NCBI RefSeq assembly: GCF_900113115.1
Contig: NZ_FOOF01000007.1
Location: 1-64,000, forward strand
From: Duganella sp. CF458
Lineage (GTDB): Bacteria; Pseudomonadota; Gammaproteobacteria; Burkholderiales; Burkholderiaceae_D
Direction of reading: 5' to 3'
Length of the DNA: 64,000 nucleotides
The notes below the pieces were generated by a model, which was given only the letters and a program-made list of their open reading frames with translations, did not search any database and had not been told where the DNA came from. A program made the translations under genes and the position numbers. Below are positions 43,761 through 55,510 of this stretch, one piece after another. Position 1 is the first letter of the stretch, and the number at the start of each line of letters is the position of its first letter.

Positions 43761-43996
43761 TTCATTTCACCCCACATAATTCCTTCAAAATTCAGCAACT
43801 TCCATCATCGCGACTTCTTCTTCCCTTTGCATCAAGAATTATCCGCCAACCATGTTGTTGTGCTTTCGTAACATCTTGTGACGATTTGTTTCAAAAAGAT
43901 TGCAAGCTTAGAACACTTGCAAGAAAGTACGAACAGCCTATCGCTAGGTTTGCGCAAGTGCAAAGAACCGTCCAACTTCGGGGAGAACCAAGAATT

Positions 43997-46837
43997 ATGA
44001 TGAAAGAGAACAGCCTGTCATATGCAATTCGCCTGGCTTGCGCCGGCGGCTTGCTGGCAGCCGGCGCCTGCGCCCCGGCCTTCGCCCAGCAAAATGAAGC
44101 TGCCATGCAGCGCGTCGAAATCACCGGCTCGTCGCTGCGCCGCACAGCCAACGAAACTGCGCTGCCGGTCACCGTGCTGAGCCGGGCCGACATCGACAAG
44201 AGCGGGGTCCAGACCACGGAAGAACTGCTGGGCCAGATCAATTCGGTCTCCTCGGCCGGCGGCCAGGTCAACGGCGGCCAATCCGGGCTGACCACCTACG
44301 GCAAGTCCGCCGTTTCACTGCGCGGGCTGGGTTCCGACAAAACCCTGGTCCTGGTCAACGGCCGCCGCCTGGCCAACTTCGCCGGCGGCGCATCGTCCGG
44401 CGCCGACGTCAACGTCAATGCCATTCCGCTGTCGGCCATTGAACGCGTGGAAGTGCTGCAGGACGGCGCTTCCGGCGTGTACGGTTCCGACGCCATTGCC
44501 GGTGTCGTCAACTTCATCTTGCGCAAGGAATTCAAGGGCATCGAGATCAGCGGCCTGCACGGCCGTCCCACCCGCAGCGGCGGCGGCGCGCGCCAGAATA
44601 AACTGGGCCTGGTGGCCGGCTTCGGCGACTATGAGGCCGACCGCTTCTCGGTAGTGGTGTCGGGTGCCATCGAGCGCGAGGGCAACCTGCTCGGCGCACA
44701 ACGCGACTTCGCCAATTCCGATACCCACCTGCCCTACTTCGAGGGCGGCGCGACCGAAACCGGCCGCATCGAAGGCACCTGGGATTTCCCTGGCGGCGCC
44801 ACCGAATTCGATGCCGGCACCAACGCCCGTTCCGCCACCAATCCTTACGGCGTTTCGGGCACCGGCTACGGCAACCCCATGGCGGCCCAGGGCAAATGCG
44901 GCGACATCGGCATGATCGCGCGCAGCGGCAAAGGCTTCAGCGCCGGCGCCCCGGACGACACCCAGACCACGCCCAACTGCACCTTCGACACCGGTCCTTT
45001 CGTGTCGCTGGTACCTAATCGCAAATTCAAAGGCGGCACCACGCTGCTGCGCTTCAAGCTCAATGACCAGAACGAGATGTACGCCTCGGGCCTGTACTCG
45101 AAGAACGAGTTCGTCAACCCGATCCAGCCGGCGCCTTTGCGCCAGGCGTTTTATGCCGGCAATACCCTGTTCACCGGCAGCGGCGTCGACCCGGTCCTGC
45201 TGATCTATCCGTCCAATCCGAACTACCAGATCGCCGCCAACTACCTGAATTCGGTCGGCCTGGGCGCCATGGTCGGCCATCCGCTGGCGGTCTCGCAGCG
45301 TACTTTCCTGCTGGGCCAACGCACCACCCGCGATATCGCCAAGCAGCAGCAGATCATCCTGGGCGGCAAGGGCACCGTCGGCAACTTGAACTATGACGTA
45401 GCCTACATCCACAACATCTCCAAGACCGAAGGCAATGTGATCGATGGTTTTGCCTCGATCTTCGGCTTGTCCAAGGTCTTGAACGACCCGGCCGTGCACT
45501 GGAATCCATGGGCGCCGCTCGGCCAGCAGTCGCCCGAAGTGGCCAAGCTGATCGCCGGCACCAAGTACGCCGGCCCGACCATCGCCGCCAAGTCGCGCAA
45601 TGAAGGCATCGACGCCAAAGTGGACGGCACCGTAATGACCTTGCCGGCTGGCGACGTCGCCCTGGCGGTCGGCCTGCAGGCGCGCGACGAATCGTTCGAC
45701 CTGCTTCCGGCACCGGCCACCCTGACCGGCGACGTGATCGGCCTGGGCGGCGCCATCACCGAAGTGCACGCCAAGCGTTCGGTGTGGGCCCTGTTCGCGG
45801 AAACCGAAGTGCCGCTGGCCAAGGGCCTGAGCGGCAACCTGGCCGTGCGCCGCGACAGCTACAGCGACTTCGGCAAGACCACCAATTACAAGGCCAGCAT
45901 GCGCTACCAGCCGATGGAAAGCGTGCTGGCCCGTGCCTCGGTCGGCACCGGTTTCCGCGCGCCTTCGCTGACGGCCCTGTATGCGCCGCAGCAGGTGAAT
46001 ACTTCGGAACAGTTCACCGATCCGAAATTCCCCAACAACGGCCAGATCCAGGTCACCTCGATCAGCGGCGGCAATCCAGAGTTGAAGCCGGAAGAGTCCG
46101 ACCAGTACAGCATCGGCATCGTACTGGCGCCGACCAAATCGTTCACCGCCTCGTTCGACTTCTATAGCATCAAGGTCGACGGCCTGATCGCCGCCCCATC
46201 GGCACAGCAGATCGTCTCCGGCTACCGCCGCGGCGCCGCCGGTTTCGAGCAGCTGGTGGAAGTGCTGCCCGGCGGCGAGATCTCCAAGGTCTACCAGTTC
46301 AACGCCAACGTGAACTCGGTCAAGACCCAGGGCGTCGACATCGACCTGCGCTACAAGGAAAACCTGTTGGGCGGCAAATTCATGGCCAACCTGAACGGGA
46401 CCTGGGTCAGGAAGTACGACCTGGTCAATACCGACGGCGAGATCGAAGATAGCGTCGGCACCATCGTGCGCCCCGACGGTTCCCCGCTGGTGGCATCGCC
46501 GACCGGTGTGATCCTGAAATGGAAGCACAACTTGTCGGTCGGCTACCAGAGCGGCCCATGGACCGCCACCCTGACCCAGCGCTATTACAAGGGTTATCGC
46601 GACGCCAACGACCTGGACGGCAACGCCCACCACGTCAAGGGCCAGGCGCTGTACGACCTGGTCGGCTCCTGGGCCGGCTGGCGCAGCATCAAGCTGTCGC
46701 TGGGCGTGCGCAACCTGTTCGACAAAAATCCTCCGCTGTTCATCCACAACGGTTCGCAGTTCCAGTCGGGCTACGACGTCTACCAATACGACCCGCGCGG
46801 CCGCTTCGTCTACGTCAACGCCAGCTACAAGTTCTGA
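43997..46837 (+). CDS. TonB-dependent receptor 2
   Basis: The product is 946 residues from the ATG at 43997 (or 44000). The frame is open from 43700, but the upstream part reads as non-coding and the signal peptide begins here (AIRLACAGGLLAAGACAPAFAQ). The plug entry is RVEITGSSLRR. The plug continues VSLRGLGSDKTLVLVNGRRL, RVEVLQDGASGVYGSDAIAGVVNFIL. The barrel ends DPRGRFVYVNASYKF. It resembles receptor 4 over its whole length, including GTGYGNPMAAQGKCGDI and LKPEESDQYSIGIVLAPT segments, so the two are a paralogous pair. Ligand unknown. A weak GGGGAG lies 12 bases upstream. Confidence 0.9.
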   Translation: MMKENSLSYAIRLACAGGLLAAGACAPAFAQQNEAAMQRVEITGSSLRRTANETALPVTVLSRADIDKSGVQTTEELLGQINSVSSAGGQVNGGQSGLTTYGKSAVSLRGLGSDKTLVLVNGRRLANFAGGASSGADVNVNAIPLSAIERVEVLQDGASGVYGSDAIAGVVNFILRKEFKGIEISGLHGRPTRSGGGARQNKLGLVAGFGDYEADRFSVVVSGAIEREGNLLGAQRDFANSDTHLPYFEGGATETGRIEGTWDFPGGATEFDAGTNARSATNPYGVSGTGYGNPMAAQGKCGDIGMIARSGKGFSAGAPDDTQTTPNCTFDTGPFVSLVPNRKFKGGTTLLRFKLNDQNEMYASGLYSKNEFVNPIQPAPLRQAFYAGNTLFTGSGVDPVLLIYPSNPNYQIAANYLNSVGLGAMVGHPLAVSQRTFLLGQRTTRDIAKQQQIILGGKGTVGNLNYDVAYIHNISKTEGNVIDGFASIFGLSKVLNDPAVHWNPWAPLGQQSPEVAKLIAGTKYAGPTIAAKSRNEGIDAKVDGTVMTLPAGDVALAVGLQARDESFDLLPAPATLTGDVIGLGGAITEVHAKRSVWALFAETEVPLAKGLSGNLAVRRDSYSDFGKTTNYKASMRYQPMESVLARASVGTGFRAPSLTALYAPQQVNTSEQFTDPKFPNNGQIQVTSISGGNPELKPEESDQYSIGIVLAPTKSFTASFDFYSIKVDGLIAAPSAQQIVSGYRRGAAGFEQLVEVLPGGEISKVYQFNANVNSVKTQGVDIDLRYKENLLGGKFMANLNGTWVRKYDLVNTDGEIEDSVGTIVRPDGSPLVASPTGVILKWKHNLSVGYQSGPWTATLTQRYYKGYRDANDLDGNAHHVKGQALYDLVGSWAGWRSIKLSLGVRNLFDKNPPLFIHNGSQFQSGYDVYQYDPRGRFVYVNASYKF

Positions 46838-46863
46838 TCGTTTCGTTTCTGCACTACTCCCGC

Positions 46864-46894
46864 CCCCGCCCAGCGCAAGCTGGCGGGGTTTTTT
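46864..46894 (+). terminator. Terminator of receptor 2
   Basis: A CCCCGCC-CAGC stem with a GCAA loop, GCTG-GCGGGG (one bulged C) and a T-run, about 27 bases after the stop. Confidence 0.82.
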
Positions 46895-46923
46895 GATTGT
46901 GGCTTAATGTTTCGTTTGTTTCA

Positions 46924-46935
46924 CTTATCAAATAT
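46924..46935 (+). promoter_or_regulatory. CTTATCAAATAT element before receptor 3
   Basis: The 12-mer CTTATCAAATAT, 69 bases before the receptor 3 start, recurs exactly before receptor 5 (55413-55424). It may be a promoter or operator element of this receptor group. Confidence 0.35.
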
Positions 46936-47003
46936 ACATTGCTAAAGCTGTTCACCGGTGGTTTGATGACGCTCCCATTATTTCATTACTGAGACGTTTA
47001 TCA

Positions 47004-49820
47004 ATGATCATCGAGAAAGCCCTGTCGCGCACCCTGCGCGTGATGTTCGCCGGTAGCCTGGCCATCGGCAGCGCCGCCGCCTTTGCCCAGGAAGCAGCCC
47101 CGGAAGCGCCGATGCAGCGCGTCGAAATTACCGGTTCCAGCATCAAGCGCATTGCTGCCGAATCGTCGCTGCCGGTGCAGTCGTTCAGCCAGAAAGACAT
47201 CAAGAAGTCCGGCGTCTCCACCGTGACCGACTTCATCCAGCAATTGCCTGCCATGCAGGGCTTCTCCGTCGCAGCGGACTCCGTCGGTGGTGGCGGCGGC
47301 GGCGTGACCACCGCCTCCATCCACGACATCGGTGCTGCCTACACCCTGGTGCTGCTGAACGGCCGCCGCGTCGCTCCGGCCAACTCCGGCACCACCATCG
47401 ACCTGAACTCGATCCCGCTGTCGGCCATCGAGCGCGTTGAAGTGTTGACCGACGGCGCCTCCGCGCTGTACGGCGCCGACGCCATTGCCGGCGTGGTCAA
47501 TTTCATCCTGAAAAAAGGCGCCACCGACTGGGAAATCAATGCCAAGTACTCGCGTCCCGAGCAAAGCGGCGGCGCCAGCAACGCCATCTCCCTGAGCAAG
47601 GGCTTCGGCGACATCGATGAAGACGGCTACAGCGTGTTCTTCTCGGTCAGCCACGATGAGCAAAAACAGCTCAAGGCGTCCCAGCGCAGCTTCGCCCGCA
47701 CCGGTATCATCAACTTCACCGACCCGGCCAACGGCAAGCAACTGCAGTTCATCAACGGTTCCTCGCGTTCACTGCCGGCCAATGCGGGCGTGACGTATGA
47801 CTCCAACGAGATCGACCCGAGCACCGGCCGGCCGGTGGAAAAGACCGTCAACCTGAACCCGTACGCCCTGGCCCACGGCGGCAAGTGCGCCGCGGTCAAC
47901 GCCGACTTCTACGGCGACGGCAACTGCTACTTCGACAGCGCATCGACCATCGAGATCAACCCGGAATCGCAACGCGACGCCCTGTTCTCGTCCGGTAGCG
48001 TGAAGCTGGGCAACACCGGCTTCAGGGGCTTCTATGACCTGGCCTACACCGAAGCGAAGATCGTTGCCTCGATCGCGCCCTACCCGGCCGACTTCTCGAT
48101 CGCCAAAGGCTCGGCCCTGTACAACAAGTACATCCAGCCTCACCTGACCGCCGAACAGGATGCCGGCGCCACCTCCGTGGTGGCCAAGTACCGCCTGTAC
48201 GAAATGGGCAACCGCAGCTATGACTACGGTACCAAGGCCACCCACCTGGTGGCGGGCGTGGACGGCGCGATCGCCGGCTGGGACGTCAATTCGGCCCTGA
48301 CCTATTCGAAGAACAAGCAGACCCAGAAATACGTGGGCGGCTTCCCGCTGGCCGACAAGTTCCAGGCCGCGATCGATGCCGGCAGCATCGATCCATTCGC
48401 CTACGGCCTGGGCGAAATGCCGCCAGCCATGCGCGACACCCTGCTGGGCACCGGCTTCACCGGCACTTACAACACCCAGACCGTGGAAATGAAGGGCTGG
48501 GATGCCCGCGCCTCGCGTGAAGCGTTCACGCTGCCGGGTGGCGCGGCCCAGGTCGGCGTTGGCGTCGACTACCGCAACACCTCGTTCAAGGTCAACCAGG
48601 CTGACGTGGCGAAGAATGCCCGGATCCTGTTCGACAACCCACAGGTGGACAGCGCCTACGAGCGCGACAACTTCGGCGCCTACAGCGAGTTGGTCATGCC
48701 GGTCAGCAAGGCGCTGGAATTGACCGGCTCCGCCCGTTACGACCAGATCGGCGCGATCGACAACAACCTGACCGGCCAGAAGGTCGGCAGCAAGGAAAAT
48801 GCCGCCACCTGGAAACTGAGCGCCAAGTACACCGCCGCCAAGAACCTGCTGTTCCGTGCCGCGGCCGGCAGCGGCTTCCGCGCTGCCTCGATGCAGGAAA
48901 TCGCCGGCCCGCTGGAGGACTGGGGCGTCACCGGCGGCAACTACCAGTGCCCGCTGACCGGCACCAGCCACCCGCTGGCCTCCTATTGCAACGGCGTGGT
49001 GCGCCAGCAGTTCGAAGCTTTCCAGGGCGGCAACCCGGAACTGAAGCCTGAGAAGTCCAAGCAGTGGAGCATCGGCACCGTGTTCGAGCCGACCAATGCG
49101 CTGTCGATGTCGTTCGACCTGTGGAACGTGGAAATCCGCGACCAGGTCACTTCCGTCTCCGAAGGCCTGATCTTCAATGACCCGGCCAAGTATGCCAAGC
49201 TGTTCACCACCAAGCACATCGGCTCGACCGGCAAGGACGTGCTGGCAATCAAGCTGCTGCCGATCAATATCGGCAAGGTTGAGAACCGCGGCGTCGACTA
49301 TGACTTCACCCACAAAACCAAGCTGTTCAACGGCAAGCTGACCAGCCGCCTGGCCGGCACCTGGCTGCTGCGCTCGCGCTACACCACGCCGGGCACCGAC
49401 GACCAGTGGGAGTCGAGCCTGAACCGCTACGGGTCGAACGACAAAGTCAGCTTCCGCCACGTGGTGCGCGCTTCGACCAGCTTCGAGCAAGCGCAATGGA
49501 CCCATTCCCTGAGCGCCAGCTACCGCAACGGCTATACCGACAAGGCACAGACCGCGGATGACTGTGCCGTGATCGTGGCGGGCCAGCCGGGAGAATGCTA
49601 TGGCATCACCCTGCAAGTGCCGAGCTATACCACCTTCGACTTCCAGACCGCTTACCGCCCGGTCAAGAACCTGGAAATCACCGGTGGCGTCATCAACCTG
49701 TTCGACCGCGAACCACCATTTACCCTGCGTAATACCGGTTCACACCAGGTCGGTTACAACCCCTCCTACTCTTCGGCACTCGGCCGCCAATTTTATGTGA
49801 GCGCTTCTTACAAGTTCTAA
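47004..49820 (+). CDS. TonB-dependent receptor 3
   Basis: The product is 938 residues. The signal peptide (RVMFAGSLAIGSAAAFAQ) precedes the plug entry RVEITGSSIKR, then ISQ-type plug strands, LNGRRVAPANSGTTID, RVEVLTDGASALYGADAIAGVVNFIL. The plug carries an unusual GGGGGGVTTASIHDIG segment in place of the usual SLRGLG. The barrel runs to GRQFYVSASYKF. There are Cys pairs in loops (GKCAAVN/GNCYFD; YQCPLTG/SYCNG; DDCAV/GECYG). It is distinct from receptors 2 and 4 in its loops, so probably takes a different ligand. Confidence 0.9.
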   Translation: MIIEKALSRTLRVMFAGSLAIGSAAAFAQEAAPEAPMQRVEITGSSIKRIAAESSLPVQSFSQKDIKKSGVSTVTDFIQQLPAMQGFSVAADSVGGGGGGVTTASIHDIGAAYTLVLLNGRRVAPANSGTTIDLNSIPLSAIERVEVLTDGASALYGADAIAGVVNFILKKGATDWEINAKYSRPEQSGGASNAISLSKGFGDIDEDGYSVFFSVSHDEQKQLKASQRSFARTGIINFTDPANGKQLQFINGSSRSLPANAGVTYDSNEIDPSTGRPVEKTVNLNPYALAHGGKCAAVNADFYGDGNCYFDSASTIEINPESQRDALFSSGSVKLGNTGFRGFYDLAYTEAKIVASIAPYPADFSIAKGSALYNKYIQPHLTAEQDAGATSVVAKYRLYEMGNRSYDYGTKATHLVAGVDGAIAGWDVNSALTYSKNKQTQKYVGGFPLADKFQAAIDAGSIDPFAYGLGEMPPAMRDTLLGTGFTGTYNTQTVEMKGWDARASREAFTLPGGAAQVGVGVDYRNTSFKVNQADVAKNARILFDNPQVDSAYERDNFGAYSELVMPVSKALELTGSARYDQIGAIDNNLTGQKVGSKENAATWKLSAKYTAAKNLLFRAAAGSGFRAASMQEIAGPLEDWGVTGGNYQCPLTGTSHPLASYCNGVVRQQFEAFQGGNPELKPEKSKQWSIGTVFEPTNALSMSFDLWNVEIRDQVTSVSEGLIFNDPAKYAKLFTTKHIGSTGKDVLAIKLLPINIGKVENRGVDYDFTHKTKLFNGKLTSRLAGTWLLRSRYTTPGTDDQWESSLNRYGSNDKVSFRHVVRASTSFEQAQWTHSLSASYRNGYTDKAQTADDCAVIVAGQPGECYGITLQVPSYTTFDFQTAYRPVKNLEITGGVINLFDREPPFTLRNTGSHQVGYNPSYSSALGRQFYVSASYKF

Positions 49821-49844
49821 GTAAGTTCAGTTCACCACTCCCAG

Positions 49845-49876
49845 CCCCGCCCGCGCAAGCCGGCGGGGATTTTCTT
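49845..49876 (+). terminator. Terminator of receptor 3
   Basis: A CCCCGCC..GGCGGGG stem with GCAA-type loop and a short T-rich tail (ATTTTCTTC), about 25 bases after the stop. It is weaker than the other receptor terminators. Confidence 0.7.
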
Positions 49877-50067
49877 CATTTCTTTCCAGAAGGTATTAAA
49901 TTAACTTTTTTAAAATTTTTGTAGCAAAATCGGCACACTTCACATCTGACTAAAAAACTGCAACGAGGCAAGTTTCCATGGCTAATCTTTTGACGAAAAA
50001 TCGGGCTTTTCCTCGCTAAATCGCTAAAGTTCACGCATTTTGTCAACTTCCAAATACGAACAAACGC

Positions 50068-50089
50068 GGTCGTTTGGAAAGTTGTATGG
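50068..50089 (-). promoter_or_regulatory. Shared receptor-upstream motif, reverse copy
   Basis: The minus strand carries CAACTTTCCAAACGACC preceded by CCATA. It matches the site before receptor 2 with two extra bases. CACTTTCAAACGACTT follows directly in forward orientation, so the two half-sites face each other. Confidence 0.45.
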
Positions 50090-50248
50090 ACCACTTTCAA
50101 ACGACTTTCGATTGACATCCTTTCCCAATGAATGATTTGATAAGCGCGGACGAAAAGCAGTCACAAAGTTGCACTGCTTCCCGTCAAACAAAAATTAAGG
50201 GTCGGCGACGACCTTAAACGGTTTGTAATTCTTGGGAGTAACAAAGAT

Positions 50249-53038
<2,790 letters not shown>

Positions 53039-53056
53039 TCCCTCGGAGCTTGAAAT

Positions 53057-53086
53057 AAAAAACCCGCCGAAAGGCGGGTTTTTTTA
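53057..53086. terminator. Bidirectional terminator between receptor 4 and aroG
   Basis: AAACCCGCC, a GAAA loop and GGCGGGTTT with T-runs in both directions, between the convergent stops at 53038 and 53103. Confidence 0.9.
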
Positions 53087-53102
53087 TGGGCGGCAAGCTC
53101 GC

Positions 53103-54161
53103 TTAGTCGCCCTTCAGGCGGCGCTGGCGCACGGCCGCAGCCAGGTTCTCCAGCACCTGCACGCTGGTATCCCAATCGATACAGCCGTCGGTGATCGACT
53201 GGCCATACGTCAGCTCCTTGCCCGGCACCAGGTCCTGGCGGCCGGCCACCAGGTGCGATTCCACCATCACGCCAACGATGCGGGTATCGCCGCCGGCCAC
53301 CTGCTGCGCGATATCGGCGCACACCGGCACCTGGTTCTCAGGCTTCTTCGACGAATTGGCGTGCGAAGCGTCGATCATCAGGCGCGCCGCCAGCCCATGG
53401 CCGGAGATCGCCTTGCAGGCTTCTTCCACACTGGCCGCGTCGTAGTTCGGGGTCTTGCCGCCGCGCAGGATGATGTGGCAATCCTCGTTGCCGTTGGTCG
53501 ATACGATGGCCGAGTGGCCGCCCTTGGTGACCGACAGGAAGTGGTGCGGCTGCGAAGCGGCCTTGATCGCTTCCACCGCGATCTTGGTATTGCCGTCGGT
53601 GCCGTTCTTGAAGCCCACCGGGCAGGACAGGCCGGACGCCAGTTCGCGGTGCACCTGCGATTCGGTGGTGCGGGCACCGATGGCACCCCAGGAAATGAGG
53701 TCGGCAATATACTGCGGGCTGATCACGTCCAGGAACTCGGTGCCGGCAGGCAGGCCCATCTCATTGATCGCGCGCAGCAGGTCGCGCGCCATGCGCAGGC
53801 CGTCGTTGATGCGGAAGCTGTTGTCCATGTACGGATCGTTGATCATGCCCTTCCAGCCCACGGTGGTGCGCGGCTTTTCGAAGTACACGCGCATGACGAT
53901 TTCCAGGTCACCCTGCAGGCGCTCGCGCAGCGGCGCCAGGCGCTGCGCATATTCCAGGGCCGCCTTGGGATCGTGGATCGAGCACGGGCCAACCACTACC
54001 ATCAAGCGGTCATCCTGGCCGTGCAGGATGCGGTGCAGCGCGACGCGCGCTTCGGAAGCTGTGTTGGATGCCGCTTCCGTGCAGGGAAATTCGCGGATCA
54101 GGTGCGACGGTGGCGTCAGCTCCTTCATTTCACGAATGCGCAGGTCGTCGGTACGTTGCAT
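53103..54161 (-). CDS. aroG: 3-deoxy-7-phosphoheptulonate synthase (DAHP synthase), AroG type
   Basis: The product is 352 residues, the normal length for type I-alpha DAHP synthases. It condenses phosphoenolpyruvate and erythrose-4-phosphate, the first step of the shikimate pathway. The motifs are VVVGPCSIHDPKAALEYA (metal Cys), RVYFEKPRTTVGWKG, SWGAIGARTTESQVHRELASG, GFKNGTDGN, LMIDASHANSSKK (metal His) and GVMVESHL. AGGAG lies seven bases before the ATG. A Phe-rich leader peptide and terminator upstream argue for attenuation by phenylalanine supply. The gene is inserted, in reverse, into the receptor array. Confidence 0.95.
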   Translation of the reverse strand: MQRTDDLRIREMKELTPPSHLIREFPCTEAASNTASEARVALHRILHGQDDRLMVVVGPCSIHDPKAALEYAQRLAPLRERLQGDLEIVMRVYFEKPRTTVGWKGMINDPYMDNSFRINDGLRMARDLLRAINEMGLPAGTEFLDVISPQYIADLISWGAIGARTTESQVHRELASGLSCPVGFKNGTDGNTKIAVEAIKAASQPHHFLSVTKGGHSAIVSTNGNEDCHIILRGGKTPNYDAASVEEACKAISGHGLAARLMIDASHANSSKKPENQVPVCADIAQQVAGGDTRIVGVMVESHLVAGRQDLVPGKELTYGQSITDGCIDWDTSVQVLENLAAAVRQRRLKGD

Positions 54162-54181
54162 ATGGTTTCTCCTGGATCTAA

Positions 54182-54211
54182 ATAAAAAAAAACCGCCATG
54201 GCTGGCGGTTT
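54182..54211 (-). terminator. Attenuator terminator upstream of aroG
   Basis: On the minus strand AAACCGCC, a six-base loop, GGCGGTTT and a run of T residues end about 20 bases before the aroG start. The first arm (ACCGCC) can instead pair with GGCGGT in the end of the leader peptide coding sequence (54268-54273), giving an antiterminator. Confidence 0.75.
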
Positions 54212-54260
54212 GTCTTGGTATCTGCTGGGATCTCGTTTTTGCTGCTACGTGAACCGGCCG

Positions 54261-54326
54261 CTACTCCACCGCCTTTGGGTTGGAATTGCTAAAGTAAAAA
54301 AAGCCGATAAAGAAGTGCAGTTGCAT
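54261..54326 (-). CDS. Phe-rich leader peptide of aroG (21 aa)
   Basis: ATG at 54326, stop TAG at 54261. The 21-residue peptide has FFIGFFYF at residues 5-12, five Phe and one Tyr codon in eight. This is the hallmark of amino-acid-controlled ribosome attenuation, as in PheL of E. coli. Its last sense codons (AAG GCG GTG) overlap the antiterminator segment. A ribosome finishing the peptide would mask it and favour the terminator, whereas one stalled at Phe codons would leave it free. A promoter lies 27 bases upstream. The ribosome-binding site is weak (CGGAA). Confidence 0.75.
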   Translation of the reverse strand: MQLHFFIGFFYFSNSNPKAVE

Positions 54327-54352
54327 GGATCGAGTTCCGTGGATTTCGATTC

Positions 54353-54381
54353 ACTATAACAACAGTTAGCGGCTATTGCAA
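54353..54381 (-). promoter_or_regulatory. Likely aroG promoter
   Basis: The minus strand has TTGCAA (54376-54381), 17 bases and TATAGT (54353-54358). The -35 overlaps the last two codons of the PEP-CTERM gene. The transcript would include the leader peptide and attenuator before aroG. Confidence 0.6.
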
Positions 54382-55221
54382 GCGAGGCTTGCGGGTCTTG
54401 CGGCGCCATCGCGCGGCCAGCAAACCCAGCACGCCGATGCCCAGCAGTCCCGCGCTACCGGGCTCAGGCAAGTCGACCGGTCGGGTGCCGCCCAGGGCGC
54501 TGATGTAGACCGTCGTATCCAGCCGGTCGTCGCCCCGGTCGCCGATGATGAAGCTCAGGGTATGACTGCGGTCGGTGCTCAGGCCGCTCAAGGAAAAAGT
54601 CTGGGCTGGCGTGCAGCGGTCTGCTGTGCCCGGGCACAGGATGCCATTGAGTTCGGTCCCGCCAACCGGCTGCACCGTGGGATGGTCGATGTTGAGGGGC
54701 AAACCGCCAACAAAGGCAATGTTGACGCCATCGATCAACAAGCCAAAGCCGTCCACGAACTTGCCGACGAAGTCCGGATATTCTTCGGAGCCGAACACGG
54801 CCTGGAAGAACACGCTACCCGTGCTGGTCGTGAACTGGATATCGAGTTGGGTGACATCGAAATAATTGTCGTTGCCGCCGATCCGGGACAGGATGGCGTG
54901 CTGGGCTGGCGTGCCCAGGATCCCGTACTGGGTGGTCTTCCCCTCGCTGTTGTCGGGGCCATCGCCATAATCGCGCACATCGCCGGTCGACAGCATGATG
55001 CCGCTGCCGATTCCGTAGGTGCCGCTGGCGTTGGAAAAGGTGCCGCTGGACGTCGCGTGCCCGCTCAACGTCGCGCCGTTCACCGTGATGCCGGACGCAC
55101 CGGCCGCGGCTGCACCGGCGAGGCCCATGGCGGCGGTCGTGACGCTGGCCACGATAGCGTGCGCGGCATTGGTGAAGAGCAAGCAGCTTGCCGACAAAGC
55201 CAGTCCAGCCAAATACTTCAT
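54373..55221 (-). CDS. PEP-CTERM protein with choice-of-anchor L-type domain
   Basis: The product is 282 residues from the ATG at 55221 (AAGGAG six bases upstream; an ATG two codons earlier overlaps that site). The signal peptide is LAGLALSASCLLFTNAAHA. The domain has GTYGIGSGIMLSTGDV, GNDNYFDVTQLDIQFT and VFFQAVFGSEEYPDFVGKF, typical of choice-of-anchor L domains (FGSEEY motif). The C-terminus is a PEP-CTERM sorting signal: LPEPGS, a hydrophobic helix (AGLLGIGVLGLLAA) and basic RWRRKTRK. Exosortase/XrtA would cleave it. It is likely an exopolysaccharide-associated surface protein. Confidence 0.88.
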   Translation of the reverse strand: MKYLAGLALSASCLLFTNAAHAIVASVTTAAMGLAGAAAAGASGITVNGATLSGHATSSGTFSNASGTYGIGSGIMLSTGDVRDYGDGPDNSEGKTTQYGILGTPAQHAILSRIGGNDNYFDVTQLDIQFTTSTGSVFFQAVFGSEEYPDFVGKFVDGFGLLIDGVNIAFVGGLPLNIDHPTVQPVGGTELNGILCPGTADRCTPAQTFSLSGLSTDRSHTLSFIIGDRGDDRLDTTVYISALGGTRPVDLPEPGSAGLLGIGVLGLLAARWRRKTRKPRLQ

Positions 55222-55510
55222 GAACATCTCCTTCTGTGTATCAACTCAGCGGCTATAGCAATACTCATGCCAATTTAATAACATATTGTTTTTATTAAAG
55301 TTATCAAATCGAGCTAACAGCCTTTGTATGAATTTCCGACAGAAACTTGCATAAATGAAGTAGATGCGCAGGCGCAACAGTGAACGTTTCGTCATGGTAG
55401 TTTTTGACGTTGCTTATCAAATATCAAATAGAATTTACTCAACCTTTGCAAGTGCCTAACATCCGCACTTCCATCGGCCCTGGCATACCATCTATTTGAG
55501 GAGAAGCACG
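55222..55510. other. Divergent promoter region of PEP-CTERM gene and receptor 5
   Basis: This 289-base A+T-rich gap has no gene. CTTATCAAATAT occurs at 55413-55424 just after a TTGACG (55404-55409), which could be a -35 for receptor 5. A related GTTATCAAATCG lies nearer the PEP-CTERM gene. Confidence 0.45.
55413..55424 (+). promoter_or_regulatory. CTTATCAAATAT element before receptor 5
   Basis: An exact 12-base match to the element upstream of receptor 3. It lies 87 bases before the chosen start and just after TTGACG. Confidence 0.35.

Larger units (their letters stand above)
43624..43996. other. Long intergenic region before receptor 2
   Basis: After the terminator of receptor 1 about 320 bases carry no gene; the open frame starting at 43700 lacks coding character until 43997. 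The region is A+T-rich. It contains CCATACACTTCCAAACGACC at 43741-43760, closely matched upstream of receptor 4. It probably forms a long regulated leader or promoter region. Confidence 0.5.
49821..50248. other. Long intergenic region before receptor 4
   Basis: The terminator of receptor 3 is followed by about 370 non-coding, A+T-rich bases. Three related words occur at 50045-50108: ACTTCCAAATACGA, the reverse-strand CAACTTTCCAAACGACC, and CACTTTCAAACGACTT. They probably belong to the receptor 4 promoter. An 80-residue minus-strand frame at 49876-50118 lacks a convincing start and composition. Confidence 0.5.

Noticed and set aside
43700-43996. A 99-residue N-terminal extension of receptor 2
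   Set aside because: The extension is non-coding in character and precedes a normal signal peptide that starts at 43997.
49876-50118. 80-codon minus-strand frame before receptor 4
   Set aside because: It covers the terminator tail and the repeated CAAACGAC words, and has no ribosome-binding site or recognisable features.
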